Origin: DASPKT01 sp035626475
Lineage (GTDB): Bacteria > Pseudomonadota > Alphaproteobacteria > Azospirillales > Azospirillaceae
Assembly: GCA_035626475.1 (NCBI GenBank)
Contig: DASPNP010000082.1
Span: 1 to 64,000, forward strand
DNA length: 64,000 nucleotides
Direction: 5' to 3'
Shown here: in pieces, positions 15,743 through 24,651 of the stretch
Numbering within the stretch: the first letter of the stretch is position 1
Layout: each line of letters begins with the position of its first letter
Made by a program: the position numbers and the translations under genes
Notes under the pieces: generated by a model
Database searches by the model: none
Told to the model about the DNA's origin: nothing
Seen by the model: the letters and a program-made list of their open reading frames with translations, nothing else

Positions 15743-15931
15743 TCATCCTTGGGTGATGCCGTTCACCTTCCGCCACCATGCCTCGGCTGCCGCCTTGTGC
15801 TCCCGATCCGGGCACGCCCAGATCTGCTCCACCTGCTTGCCAGCCGCCATCCGCGCGAAACCGAAGCAGCCGAACTTGCCGCAGGCCGGATCGTGGCATT
15901 GATGGACTTCCATGTCGCGCTCAGAAGGCAT
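15743..15931 (-). CDS. Small cysteine/histidine-rich protein
   Basis: 62 residues: MPSERDMEVHQCHDPACGKFGCFGF... with CHDPxCGKFGCFG and a later C..REH, a plausible zinc-binding knuckle. It sits four bases upstream of the exonuclease gene, so both are likely translated from one message. Function unknown; it may be an adaptor for the exonuclease. Confidence 0.6.
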   Translation of the reverse strand: MPSERDMEVHQCHDPACGKFGCFGFARMAAGKQVEQIWACPDREHKAAAEAWWRKVNGITQG

Positions 15932-16138
15932 CGCTGGATCCCCTCTGGCTGCCCTTCTGCGATCGCACGACCGTCTCCTCGAGGTGATCGTCGGGACAGG
16001 CCATCCGGAGTGGTCCCAGAGGTGCTGGCGTACGCGGCGTCGAGGTCGGTTGCGCCTGGGCGGACAAACTGATGTTGGTATGCAAGCGCCTATATCCGCC
16101 GGAGCTGCCGCGGCCGTCCGCAGGTTTGCAGGGCGCGG

Positions 16139-16723
16139 TCATTTCGGCAGCACCTGGCGCTCGACAGCATGCAGGCTCCCGATGGCGTTCGCCAGACGGT
16201 GGGCGGCGGTCTTGGCGTCGGAAGTCGTGCTCAGACGCACGGCCGATACGGGAGCGTCGCCCCTGCGCATCGCGACTTCCAGGCGCTGCCCCTGGTAGCT
16301 GACCTCTTTCACGTCGTCGAACGAATGGACCACGCCGCGGATGCATAGCTTCCGGCCGGCCTCGTCGACGGCCAGCAGGCCGTTGCATTCCGTGTTCCTG
16401 GCGGCCCAGGTTGGCGTCAGCAGGCCATTCTTCACAGCGCTGACCGTCGCCACATAGGTCGGCCGGGTGACCTGGTGGTTGATGGCCGCGTTCAGAAGGA
16501 AGAAGCCGGTGATGCCGAGCCAGAACGCGTAGTAGCTCCAGTCCACTGGGGACCTGGGCCCCGTGTGGGTCGGATCCAGCATGAGCGCGAGCCACAGGGC
16601 TCCCCAGAGGCAGAACCAGAGCCCGGTGAACCAGATCCAACGCCGCAACGGGTCTGGGCCGAGGACGGCCAGCGGATCGCCTCCGCCGGTGCTGGAGGAC
16701 GCCTTGATGGCTTCCGTCGTCAT
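16139..16723 (-). CDS. Two-helix membrane protein
   Basis: 194 residues from MTTEAIKASSSTGGGDPLAVLG. Two hydrophobic segments, WIWFTGLWFCLWGALWLALML and YYAFWLGITGFFLLNAAINH, sit in the first half. The second half is a soluble domain (GLLAVDEAGRKLCIRGVVHSFDDVKEVSYQGQRLEVAMRRGDAP) that may be beta-rich, like membrane-anchored PH-type folds. The longer frame upstream crosses the palindrome at 16782 and is not used. Divergent from the XRE regulator at 16832. Confidence 0.65.
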   Translation of the reverse strand: MTTEAIKASSSTGGGDPLAVLGPDPLRRWIWFTGLWFCLWGALWLALMLDPTHTGPRSPVDWSYYAFWLGITGFFLLNAAINHQVTRPTYVATVSAVKNGLLTPTWAARNTECNGLLAVDEAGRKLCIRGVVHSFDDVKEVSYQGQRLEVAMRRGDAPVSAVRLSTTSDAKTAAHRLANAIGSLHAVERQVLPK

Positions 16724-16781
16724 GGTTGAGCCCCCGGTTCGCGGCGCCGGGCGACCGCCATGGCGCGATTTCTCTCGAACT

Positions 16782-16795
16782 TCGGATATATCCGA
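16782..16795. promoter_or_regulatory. 14-bp palindrome between divergent genes
   Basis: TCGGATATATCCGA is a perfect palindrome midway between the membrane-protein start (16723) and the XRE regulator start (16832). It is a likely operator for that regulator. Confidence 0.5.
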
Positions 16796-16831
16796 TGGTG
16801 CGAGGAAGCACAACGCCATGCTCTTGCCCGG

Positions 16832-17095
16832 ATGGATATCCGGGTTCAGTTCGGCCAGATTCTGCGTGAGAAGAGGAAGGCTTGCGGCCTGACGCAGGAG
16901 GAACTTGCCTTCCGTGCGGGCATGGACGTGACCTATGTCAGCGATCTTGAGCGAGGAAAGTGGAATCCGTCGCTTGCTGTACTGGTAGACCTAGCTAACG
17001 GATTGAACCTCAATCCCAGTCAGCTTCTTGAGGGGTTGATGACAAAGGGGGCTCCCCCATCTCGGAAGCGATCAAACGATTCCTCTCGAGAGTGA
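16832..17095 (+). CDS. XRE-family helix-turn-helix regulator
   Basis: 87 residues. The HTH_3 domain fills most of the protein: FGQILREKRKACGLTQEELAFRAGMDVTYVSDLERGKWNPSLAVLVDLANGLNLNPSQLL. The C-terminal tail is short and basic. It probably binds the palindrome 37 bp upstream and controls itself and the divergent membrane-protein operon. A close family member is at 62302-62550 outside element 1. Confidence 0.9.
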   Translation: MDIRVQFGQILREKRKACGLTQEELAFRAGMDVTYVSDLERGKWNPSLAVLVDLANGLNLNPSQLLEGLMTKGAPPSRKRSNDSSRE

Positions 17096-17172
17096 AGTCT
17101 TGGGAGTGCCTAGCCCTTATGAAGTTGGCGTGAAAGGTCCTGTTTGGCGTCAGACAATCTAGCGGCTGGCGG

Positions 17173-18228
17173 CTAATTGACAACGCGAATGTTGAACAAT
17201 GTCAGTGCAGCGCCAAGATCTTGTTGTATTTCTGGCCTGATAAGCGTTCCACTTATTCTCAAGAGGTTCTTAATTCTTGCTTCTGTGTTATCCGACGCAC
17301 TCTCACGGCCTGGCGAGGCGCGCGAGCGAAGATCGCTCAATGCCTGCGCTATTGAGGGCTCTTTTGTCACAAAGGCGCTCAGACGCGGATACAACAACCA
17401 TCCTTGCTTATATGATTGCTCTCCGACCCAGCAGAAAATCTGTCCAAGGACCTCGCCAACGAAATTATCCTTGGTCGCGATAATCACCCGAGACGGATAT
17501 CCCCCTGCTTGGGAGAAGCACATTGCGGGCGCCAGTTGCAGTAACAGTAGATCGAAAGACCGGTTCCGGAACCAGCGGCCAGGCTCGACCTTCTCTTCCT
17601 TGCGCAAGTCAAAAAACTTCATAGCTTCAGCGCTAAAAGGTGCTGAGCTATGAATCAGGCGGAGTGTGGACTCCTTCTTCGAGAGAAGGAATAAGTAGCC
17701 TAGAACATAGAGAAACTGCAATCGCGGAATATCTTCAGAAAAGAACTCAGACCATTTTTTAAGGCGCAGGTCGGGGTCCATGTCGGTAATATAAAGAGAT
17801 TTAAGAACGCCGAGGTAGCAAAACAGAATACCGAGCTGGTGGCGAAGAGAAGCCTCCTGCTCCTTGGCTTCTTCAAAGAGTCGCGCTGTGAGGCCTGGCT
17901 CAAAGATCTTAAATGGCTGAAGCGCCTTTTCGGCGGCCTCAATGTTCTTGTAAGCGGCATCATAACCGTTGGACAGAAACTGCTCGGTTACACTGAGACC
18001 TAAATTGATGGATGTCAATGTTTGCGCGCCAACGTACCAGCTAATGCGTTGGAGAAAGATCAGCGGATCCTTCACCACAACGCCCAAAAGGTTGTTATCT
18101 AAAAGTACTTGGGCCCTGGATAAATCTGCCATTGTTTTGGGCGCCTTGCACTCAAAGAAGTACACCCCGATATCGACAGCCCGAAAGGTTACAGGAAATT
18201 GATCTGGTTTAATAACTATATTAGTCAT
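17173..18228 (-). CDS. Hypothetical protein, AT-rich gene of foreign composition
   Basis: 351 residues starting MTNIVIKPDQFPVTFRAVDIGVYFFECKAPKTMADLSRAQVLLDNN. No signal peptide. It is largely helical, with hydrophobic stretches (LQFLYVLGYLFLLSKKES, LGILFCYLGVLKSLYI) too short or polar to be sure membrane spans. I recognise no domain. The base composition (many A/T third positions) is clearly unlike the neighbours, pointing to a separate origin within the cargo. An AGAGAG box lies before the chosen ATG. Confidence 0.65.
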   Translation of the reverse strand: MTNIVIKPDQFPVTFRAVDIGVYFFECKAPKTMADLSRAQVLLDNNLLGVVVKDPLIFLQRISWYVGAQTLTSINLGLSVTEQFLSNGYDAAYKNIEAAEKALQPFKIFEPGLTARLFEEAKEQEASLRHQLGILFCYLGVLKSLYITDMDPDLRLKKWSEFFSEDIPRLQFLYVLGYLFLLSKKESTLRLIHSSAPFSAEAMKFFDLRKEEKVEPGRWFRNRSFDLLLLQLAPAMCFSQAGGYPSRVIIATKDNFVGEVLGQIFCWVGEQSYKQGWLLYPRLSAFVTKEPSIAQALSDLRSRASPGRESASDNTEARIKNLLRISGTLIRPEIQQDLGAALTLFNIRVVN

Positions 18229-18459
18229 CAGACTCTCTTTTCCGTTGGGCCGCATCAATAGGGAAAAAACTCATAGGTCAGTTAGCGGTGGAAGCCGCCA
18301 GTTGACTCGATGAACCTATCGAGTTCTCGCGCTGCCGCCGATGGTTGGCCAGGCCGTGTTCTCAAGGCCTGAGCCAAAGGCGGATGGCAGAGACGTGGAG
18401 CATAGTTGGCGTATATAGAGGCCGCATCACAAGCCGAGATTCTACGGTTTGGCCTAACC

Positions 18460-19071
18460 TTATTGCAGCGGCCAACGTTTGTCTGCTTTGGCATCTCGCC
18501 AGGCCGCGCATGCGTCTTCGACAGCCGCATTCACGGGTGGCGTATCGGTCATGTTCGCCCGGCCGGGTGCTGTTGAGTCAAGCTGCGCAGCTTCGGTTTG
18601 GAGGCGCCGAAGGTGGACCTGCAGTTCTGTTCCGTACCAGTGCGGATCACTGCCCCCGAACGTTTCCGGCAGCTTGATCTCGCCCAAGCTCCTGAGGATC
18701 AGGTGCCGGCACATGGAACTGAGATCGGCGCCGGCCCGGACCTTCTCCTGGCAATCAACTAACTCCTCCAGCACGACATGGCATCGAGCGAACGCGACCT
18801 GTCTGCGAAGAATCAAGTTCAGCCGGTGCCAAAGGTCGCATAGGCGTCGTGGCGGCAAATCCACATGCAACGAACCGATCTGGTAGTCGATTGCTCTCAC
18901 ATATCCGGAGAACGGCTTTGGAAGCCGCTGGGCTGAGACGATCACGACTTCGAGCCATTGCTGAAGCTGGCGCCAGTCCCCCGTTACAAACCGGTCCTCG
19001 GCTTGGTAGCCGAGGTGATGAAGCGACTGCTTGATCTGCGCCAACTCATCCATCGAATGTTGGATCGACAT
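18460..19071 (-). CDS. Hypothetical helical protein
   Basis: 203 residues from MSIQHSMDELAQIKQSLHHLGYQAEDRF, with TAGGAGACGGG before the ATG at 19071. Mostly alpha-helical, soluble, no known motif. It is divergent from the MBL/E2-E1-JAB operon across an AT-rich region with an inverted repeat, so it could be a regulator or an unlinked cargo gene. Confidence 0.6.
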   Translation of the reverse strand: MSIQHSMDELAQIKQSLHHLGYQAEDRFVTGDWRQLQQWLEVVIVSAQRLPKPFSGYVRAIDYQIGSLHVDLPPRRLCDLWHRLNLILRRQVAFARCHVVLEELVDCQEKVRAGADLSSMCRHLILRSLGEIKLPETFGGSDPHWYGTELQVHLRRLQTEAAQLDSTAPGRANMTDTPPVNAAVEDACAAWRDAKADKRWPLQ

Positions 19072-19482
19072 CCCGTCTCCTACTGCATGGGGTGCTTCAT
19101 GCGGTGCGAACATGGCATACCTAACTAATAAACGAATGTTTATATGTTGAAAATCGACACATGCGTCACGCGTATGGTAGGCCTACGGAAACTATCATAC
19201 CAGATGATGAGCTTTCCTCTCGACACGCCTGCCCGATTGTGGAATCCATTAACTCAGGTTGGCTAATACCAGAACAACGTGTCGTTGCGCTGAGACGCTT
19301 CCGATTTCGGGGTGTCAGTGAGTGCCAGCCTTAGGCTGAGATCGGCTTCGCTGCCACCAAGTGTGGCTAGCCGCAGATCAATCAAACGCGCGACGAATGG
19401 TTGCCCTGCAAAGGCGTCGCAGAGGGGCCTGGCTATGGACAGGCTGATTATCGCAGAAACCTTGCCGCGATGGAGAGTGGGC
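19072..19482. promoter_or_regulatory. Divergent intergenic region before the MBL/E2-E1-JAB operon
   Basis: 411 bp, AT-rich between 19115 and 19165, containing the inverted repeat at 19172-19200. The MBL frame is open back to 19312, but that stretch does not look like MBL sequence and lacks a ribosome binding site. Confidence 0.5.
19172..19200. promoter_or_regulatory. Inverted repeat, possible operator
   Basis: GTATGGTAG and CTATCATAC are complementary at eight of nine positions, separated by 11 bases, about two helical turns end to end. It is suitably placed to control the divergent genes at 19071 and 19483. Confidence 0.35.
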
Positions 19483-20604
19483 ATGAGCAGTTACAAGATA
19501 AGCTTCTTTGCATCCGGCAATGGCGATAGCGTCCTGCTTGAGGCTGCTGGCACAACCATTATGACCGACATTCACTATTGCCAGGGTCATGCAGACGAAG
19601 ACGATGACAGTAAGCCGGATTTTGCTGACACCATCCGCAAAGCCTGTGCCGACGATAAGCTCGACGTGTTTGTCCTGACGCACCCTGACAAGGACCATGT
19701 TCGCGGAGCTGGCGAGATCTTCCATCTCGACACCCCCGGCGAATGGGACGATGACCCTGATGACGGTGATCCAAAGATCCTCATCAAGGAAATCTGGTGC
19801 AGCAACTATGCGGTTGAGCAGGCGTACGAGACCGCCGAGGCGAAGCCGCTGCTGGATGAGATTAAGCGCCGAAAAGAGCTTCAAGGTACCGGCGTTGAGA
19901 AGGAAGACGGAAACCGGCTCAAGATCCTGAGTGTCGACGGCGCTGAAGTCTCAGGAACAGTAGGAAATGCCAGCTGGCGGCTCCTGGCGCCCACCGATGA
20001 CGAGGCCGATGTTCCTCCTCCCGCAGAGGGGCAGCCGCGTGAAAGCTGCAATCGCACCAGTCTCGGCATTCAGTGGACGGTGAATGTGTATGGGAAGAAC
20101 AACAAGATCCTCCTTCTCGGTGATGCAACAGTAGAGGTGCTGGAGCGCGTTAAGGAGCAGTTCGCCGAGGCGGAGCCGTCCGCGCTGGAGTGGAACATCC
20201 TCCTGGCACCGCATCATTGCTCCCGCCGTTCGATCGGCCGGGTGACAAATCCTGGAAAGGACGAGGAGTTCGAGGAGTCGGAAGACGCCTTGAAGGCGCT
20301 GAGCAGCCAGCTCGGCGACGGATACATCGTCTCTTCCAGCCGGCGTTTCGGGCGTGAAAAGTCGCCCCCGAGTTCCTGCGCGAAGAACAGGTACCTTAAG
20401 ATCCTTGCGCGTACTGACAACCTCAAGCTCGTGAACGACTCGGATCGTGCTCGCTTTCTCGTAACCGGAGGGGACACTAAGAACGCCCCTGAACATGTCG
20501 TGTTCGAGCTTACGGCAAGAGGACCTTCCCTCAAGAAGCAGGGGAAAAGCACCAGTAGCCCGGCCCTAGTCTCCGCCGTCGGAGGCGGTGGGAGCTATGG
20601 CTGA
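19483..20604 (+). CDS. ComEC-like metallo-beta-lactamase-fold hydrolase of an E2-E1-JAB system
   Basis: 373 residues from MSSYKISFFASGNGDSVLLEA. MBL metal ligands are visible: DVFVLTHPDKDHVRGAGEIFH (the HxDxDH form of the first motif), ILLLGDATVEVLERV (Gly-Asp), and LLAPHHCSRRSIG (His). This is the ComEC/Rec2-type MBL group, which usually acts on nucleic acid or phosphodiesters. Its 3' end overlaps the next gene by 8 bp. MBL proteins are known neighbours of prokaryotic E2-E1-JAB fusions; here it may be the nuclease effector or a signal-processing enzyme. GGAGAG precedes the ATG. Confidence 0.85.
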   Translation: MSSYKISFFASGNGDSVLLEAAGTTIMTDIHYCQGHADEDDDSKPDFADTIRKACADDKLDVFVLTHPDKDHVRGAGEIFHLDTPGEWDDDPDDGDPKILIKEIWCSNYAVEQAYETAEAKPLLDEIKRRKELQGTGVEKEDGNRLKILSVDGAEVSGTVGNASWRLLAPTDDEADVPPPAEGQPRESCNRTSLGIQWTVNVYGKNNKILLLGDATVEVLERVKEQFAEAEPSALEWNILLAPHHCSRRSIGRVTNPGKDEEFEESEDALKALSSQLGDGYIVSSSRRFGREKSPPSSCAKNRYLKILARTDNLKLVNDSDRARFLVTGGDTKNAPEHVVFELTARGPSLKKQGKSTSSPALVSAVGGGGSYG

Positions 20605-22981
20605 TAACTGGGTTGAAATCGACGCGAGGGATTGGCCGCCGGGAGTTAGGCGTGAGGCTGCCGCTCTGAGCCGGTGCGACGGGGTGTACCCGGGAACCAT
20701 CTCAGCATGGCGGAATTTGGTGCCAGCGCAGGGGTTCCCGGCGAAGCTGGAGATCCGCTTTATGATGGCGGCGCCAGATCTAGCAGATCCCGTTGTCCGG
20801 TTTCAGGATCGGGAGTTGATGGCCCTCGCCTGGGAGGACGAGCAAGATGCGGGTTTCACGGCCCCGTCCGTCGTCTCGCGACGGGCCGACTTCCCGCGCG
20901 ACATTGCGCACCTGAACCCGGTTCCAGACGACTGGCCCGCTAGCCCTTGCCTGTCACGCTCCAGCGGCGGGTTGGCGCACCTCTATGATCGATTCGGCAC
21001 CCAGGGCATCGTGGAGGCGCTACGAAATTGGATGCTGGATGCCGCGGCAGGAACCCTGGACCCAACTGAATGGCATCCTGTACCAATGGGTGCGGCCGCG
21101 CTCGGTCGAGACGCTGTTGCCGTGATCGCCGATCCGGCATTTTTCCAAGAACTTGCCGCCGGGGGAAAGCAGGGTGGCTTTGCAGCCGGCGTGGCCCGAC
21201 AAGCAGCGCCCCGGCTGGTCAGGCTATTCACCCCAGATGCGTCAGCGATGAAGCGGCGTGGACAGAAATCTGAGCTGGCAGAAGAGTGCATCAAGCAAAC
21301 TGAAGCTGGACGCAAGGCCGGGGCCGCATCGGATCACTATCCGTGGCTCCTGGTCTGGGGCCGGACTGACCTGCCGGGGTTTGGGGAGCCGCGAACGCTT
21401 GCGGAGTTGCTGAAGCAACTTGATCAGATCGGGATTGGTGACAGTCTACGTACTGCTCTGGCGGCAGCTGAAGAGGGAGGCGCGACTGGCCGCCGTGCTC
21501 GGACGAGAGATAAAGCTGTCCTGCTTTTACTGGCGCTTCAGCGGTCGAAACCCCTCCTTTCCGACATACATGGCATCTCCAAGATAGTGCCGGCTAATCA
21601 TTTTGAACTGGCCGCGTTCTTGGTTTGCGCTCCCACCGAAGCACCGCTTCTGCACACCGACAACCGCGTCGCCCGCGCGTTCATGCTGTCATGGCCTAAC
21701 CCAGCCCTGTTCCGCAGCGTTGCCGGAACGCCGCGGATGCTTGGCTTAACAGCGGTTGGGCTAGGCGCCCTCGGCGGTGGTATTGCGACCCAGCTACTCA
21801 GATGCGGGCTCGATTACCTGGTTGCGATCGACAGCGATAGGGTTCAGCCACACAATGTAGCGCGACATGAGGCAACAGCTTTAGACTTGGTCAGCCCAAA
21901 GGCGGACTGGATACGGTCGTTTGCTCAATCGTTGGGACTTTTCGACGATCAGGGTGCAGAACTGGAGGCCGGGCTAAGAGGCACCACCTCCTGTGTGCGG
22001 TCTCATTCTTTTGATGTCCTCAAGACTTCGGACGACGAGCTTAGACAAGCTGCCGTAGGGACAGGTGTGATTCTCGATGCAACGGCATCAGCTCCCGTCC
22101 GAGAACGATTAACCAGTTTTTCTGGTGAGAAAAGGCTGGTCCGTATTGAAATATACGATGGCGGCAAGCTTGGCTTGATATCTGTCGGTGGTGTAGCAGG
22201 GAACCCGGACACGCTCGACCTCTACTACTGCTTGCCGATGCTGTTTGAGAAGAGTGATGCGGTGAAATCGTGGCTGAAGCGCGAACGCGCGGGCCAGAAT
22301 AGCATAGAAGAAATGACGCTGGGTTTTGGCTGCGCCTCGGCAACGATGCGGCTTCCTAAATATGCTGTTGATCAGCACGCGACCGCATTCATGCCGACCA
22401 TCGTAGATGTCCTGCGCCAGGATGCCGCCCCGCCGGCAGCTGGGATCGGACTAAATGTCCTCGACGACCATCTGCGTCCGAAAGGATGGCAATGGCATGA
22501 GGTGCCGGAATTTGCGGAGTTTGTTCTGAATGACGGGTGGACGCTTCGTGTCGAACCAAGCGTGCTCGATGAAGTCAGGACCCTGCGGGCTGAACACGAC
22601 CCTTATGAAACCGGCGGCTATTTATTCGGTGGGTGTAACCTCAAAGCCCGCCGCATCACGGTCGTCGCTGCGACTCCTGCCCCAAGCGGAACGCATGGAT
22701 CACCGACGGAACTGGATCTAGCCAGAGTGGATGATTGTCCGAGGGCACGCACTCTGGTGCGCCGGACGGCAGGTCGGCTACATCTCGTTGGCACTTGGCA
22801 CAGCCATCCTGATGGACATCCACTTCCATCAGCACAAGATCTCCTGACCATTTCGAAGATGGCTGCGGAGAACGCCGCATCTGGGCTTCCGACGCTGATG
22901 CTGATCCAATCAGAAACCGTTAACCCAACAGCTGTATTCTGCTCAGGTGAGCACAGCCGGCTTCAGCAACCGAGTGAATAA
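20597..22981 (+). CDS. E2-E1-JAB triple-domain ubiquitin-like conjugation protein
   Basis: 794 residues with three enzyme domains in order. (1) An E2-like region, about 1-250, with HLNPVPDDWPASPCLSR placing a candidate catalytic Cys near 118. (2) A ThiF/E1-type adenylyltransferase, about 375-600: LTAVGLGALGGGIATQLL nucleotide loop, VAIDSDRVQPHNVARHEAT, and GFGCASATM as a possible catalytic-Cys segment. (3) A JAB/JAMM deubiquitinase-like peptidase, about 650-794: ETGGYLFGG glutamate, then HLVGTWHSHPDGHPLPSAQD, a complete HxHx7SxxD zinc motif. All three activities appear intact. Related Cap2/Cap3 proteins of type II CBASS do E2-E1 and JAB chemistry in separate chains. A GGGAG box precedes the ATG. 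Confidence 0.9.
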   Translation: MADNWVEIDARDWPPGVRREAAALSRCDGVYPGTISAWRNLVPAQGFPAKLEIRFMMAAPDLADPVVRFQDRELMALAWEDEQDAGFTAPSVVSRRADFPRDIAHLNPVPDDWPASPCLSRSSGGLAHLYDRFGTQGIVEALRNWMLDAAAGTLDPTEWHPVPMGAAALGRDAVAVIADPAFFQELAAGGKQGGFAAGVARQAAPRLVRLFTPDASAMKRRGQKSELAEECIKQTEAGRKAGAASDHYPWLLVWGRTDLPGFGEPRTLAELLKQLDQIGIGDSLRTALAAAEEGGATGRRARTRDKAVLLLLALQRSKPLLSDIHGISKIVPANHFELAAFLVCAPTEAPLLHTDNRVARAFMLSWPNPALFRSVAGTPRMLGLTAVGLGALGGGIATQLLRCGLDYLVAIDSDRVQPHNVARHEATALDLVSPKADWIRSFAQSLGLFDDQGAELEAGLRGTTSCVRSHSFDVLKTSDDELRQAAVGTGVILDATASAPVRERLTSFSGEKRLVRIEIYDGGKLGLISVGGVAGNPDTLDLYYCLPMLFEKSDAVKSWLKRERAGQNSIEEMTLGFGCASATMRLPKYAVDQHATAFMPTIVDVLRQDAAPPAAGIGLNVLDDHLRPKGWQWHEVPEFAEFVLNDGWTLRVEPSVLDEVRTLRAEHDPYETGGYLFGGCNLKARRITVVAATPAPSGTHGSPTELDLARVDDCPRARTLVRRTAGRLHLVGTWHSHPDGHPLPSAQDLLTISKMAAENAASGLPTLMLIQSETVNPTAVFCSGEHSRLQQPSE

Positions 22982-22982
22982 C

Positions 22983-23768
22983 ATGCTTGCGTCCGCACGA
23001 GAGCTGTTTGATGTGTACAGTCGAAAAGCGAGGCTGCAGCCGGCGCTCCTGACCCTTTTCCCAATGTTCATCACGGTAGCAGTGCATTTCCCGGGCCTCT
23101 ATACATTTGGGGCAGGGCTGATCGGCTTGGCAGTTACATGTGGTGTCACGGTCTGGCTTGCTGATGTGGCAAGAAGTCGCGGGCGCATGTTCGAACGGCG
23201 GCTTCAGGTGAAGCTTGGTGGCAAGCAAACGGCCATTTGGCTGCGGCACCGGGATGAGAGCCTTGATCCCGGTACCAAGGAACACTATTGCGCCTTTTTG
23301 GCGTCCCGCATACCCGGCTGGCAAATGCCGACGGCTGAAGAAGAGGCAGCAGATCCGAAGCGAGCTGACGGCAACTATGACCGTGCGGTGGCGTGGCTAA
23401 TTGAATACACGAGGGACACAAAAACATATCCGCTCATCTTCAAAGAGCTTATTGTCTATGGCTTCCGCCGCAATATGATGGGGATGCGGCCGTTGGGTAT
23501 CTTCGTCGGCGCCATTAGTATAGCGTTTAATGCAGCAGTGCTATGGTGGCCGTCGTTAGTTCCTAATATCGACATCGCAAAATCAGTTGCCGCACTAGCG
23601 CTTTCCGCTTTGGCACTGATCGGGTGGATCGTGACTGTAACCGAAGAGGCGGTCATTGATGCTTCTCGCTGCTACGCCAAGCAACTGCTGGCTGTCTGCC
23701 TTGGCGACGCTCAAGGACCAGTCGTATCCAAAAAGAAGAGCCGGAAAACTGCTGCAGCCGCCGAATAA
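22983..23768 (+). CDS. Four-TM membrane protein, candidate effector of the E2-E1-JAB system
   Basis: 261 residues. Two hydrophobic hairpins: LLTLFPMFITVAVHFPGLYTFGAGLIGLAVTCGVTVWLA near residue 20-60, and IFVGAISIAFNAAVLWWPSLV plus VAALALSALALIGWIVTV near 180-235. A cytosolic stretch of about 115 residues lies between them, and the tail is lysine rich. The layout resembles 4-TM effectors linked to nucleotide-based and ubiquitin-like defence systems, such as the SMODS-associated 4TM group, but I cannot confirm membership. It begins one base after the upstream stop. An alternative GTG start is at 22947. Confidence 0.75.
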   Translation: MLASARELFDVYSRKARLQPALLTLFPMFITVAVHFPGLYTFGAGLIGLAVTCGVTVWLADVARSRGRMFERRLQVKLGGKQTAIWLRHRDESLDPGTKEHYCAFLASRIPGWQMPTAEEEAADPKRADGNYDRAVAWLIEYTRDTKTYPLIFKELIVYGFRRNMMGMRPLGIFVGAISIAFNAAVLWWPSLVPNIDIAKSVAALALSALALIGWIVTVTEEAVIDASRCYAKQLLAVCLGDAQGPVVSKKKSRKTAAAAE

Positions 23769-23895
23769 CTATTTCAGCCGGAAGCACCGGCAGTCCTGTA
23801 CCCTAACATTGGTCACTCTAAGGAGCGACTGCATACTGCTTAGGCAGGCGAGGTGCAGACCTAGGTACTGTTTTGTGCGGGTGGGGAACATAGCG

Positions 23896-24651
23896 TCAGT
23901 CATGCTTATCAGCGAAAAACTTTCTGGCCTCTTCAGGGCTAGGCATACCGCGACTGCCTAGAGCCGGATATCGCAGCTCCACAGCCATAGCCTCGGACCT
24001 TGCCGCCCGCTCCAACTCGCGACCCGCTTGCGCAATCTTAGCAAGGTCCTCCAACATCGAGTTGAAGGCCCAAGACCGGTCATCGTCGGCTGAAGCACGC
24101 AGGTCCGGTCCAGCAACCGCGAGCAAAGTCGTTCTCCTAGCTTCGTACTGCGCGATCTTCGCAACCAGTGCAATGTGCATCACCGCCATCCAGCCGCTAA
24201 TCCGAGCCGCGCGGTCGATCGGGAGCAGAGATTCGAGCAGCAGATTGAAATGGGTCTGGTGGAGTGTGCCGACCTGGACACGCCCTTTGGTGACCAGGAT
24301 CCGCTTGAATGAGGCCTCATAGCCTTCTGCCATCATCGCCGCATTGCCTGCCTGAAGGGCGAATGCGACGGAAAGGGCATAACGGGCTTCGGCTTCCGCG
24401 CGGTCGGCGTCCGTGGCGCGCTCCTCGGAGTCTGCTGCGGCGAGCTGGATCTGCCGAGCAGTGAGGTGCCCCGCCGCCCAGGCTACGATGAACGCCGCCG
24501 CCAGCCCCATTCCGCCGGCGGCGATCTCGGTCCAGTCCCTCAACCATTCCGGCCTGGTCCACAGGACCAGCGCCGTTAGAGCGATGCTGAGGAAGAGCAA
24601 CGTGCCAAACGTGAGGTGAAGGTCGCGGGTTGATGGCGATGAACGCGTCAC
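23896..24651 (-). CDS. Membrane-anchored coiled-coil protein
   Basis: 251 residues. Two TM helices, LTFGTLLFLSIALTALVLW and IAAGGMGLAAAFIVAWAAG, are followed by a long charged helix (TARQIQLAAADSEERATDADRAEAEARYAL) and further helical sequence to the end. No enzyme motif. Its ATG overlaps the stop of the upstream phosphatase lipoprotein (ATGA), so the two are coupled. Function unknown; with its partner it could form an envelope-associated pair. Confidence 0.65.
   Translation of the reverse strand: MTRSSPSTRDLHLTFGTLLFLSIALTALVLWTRPEWLRDWTEIAAGGMGLAAAFIVAWAAGHLTARQIQLAAADSEERATDADRAEAEARYALSVAFALQAGNAAMMAEGYEASFKRILVTKGRVQVGTLHQTHFNLLLESLLPIDRAARISGWMAVMHIALVAKIAQYEARRTTLLAVAGPDLRASADDDRSWAFNSMLEDLAKIAQAGRELERAARSEAMAVELRYPALGSRGMPSPEEARKFFADKHD

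Noticed and set aside
18282..18530. 82-codon minus-strand frame between two hypothetical genes
   Set aside because: Overlaps the 3' end of the well-supported 18460-19071 gene and has no recognisable features.
17173..23768. Searched for a CD-NTase (CBASS cyclase) near the E2-E1-JAB gene
   Set aside because: No GS...DxD nucleotidyltransferase motif found in any neighbouring product, so I do not call this CBASS.
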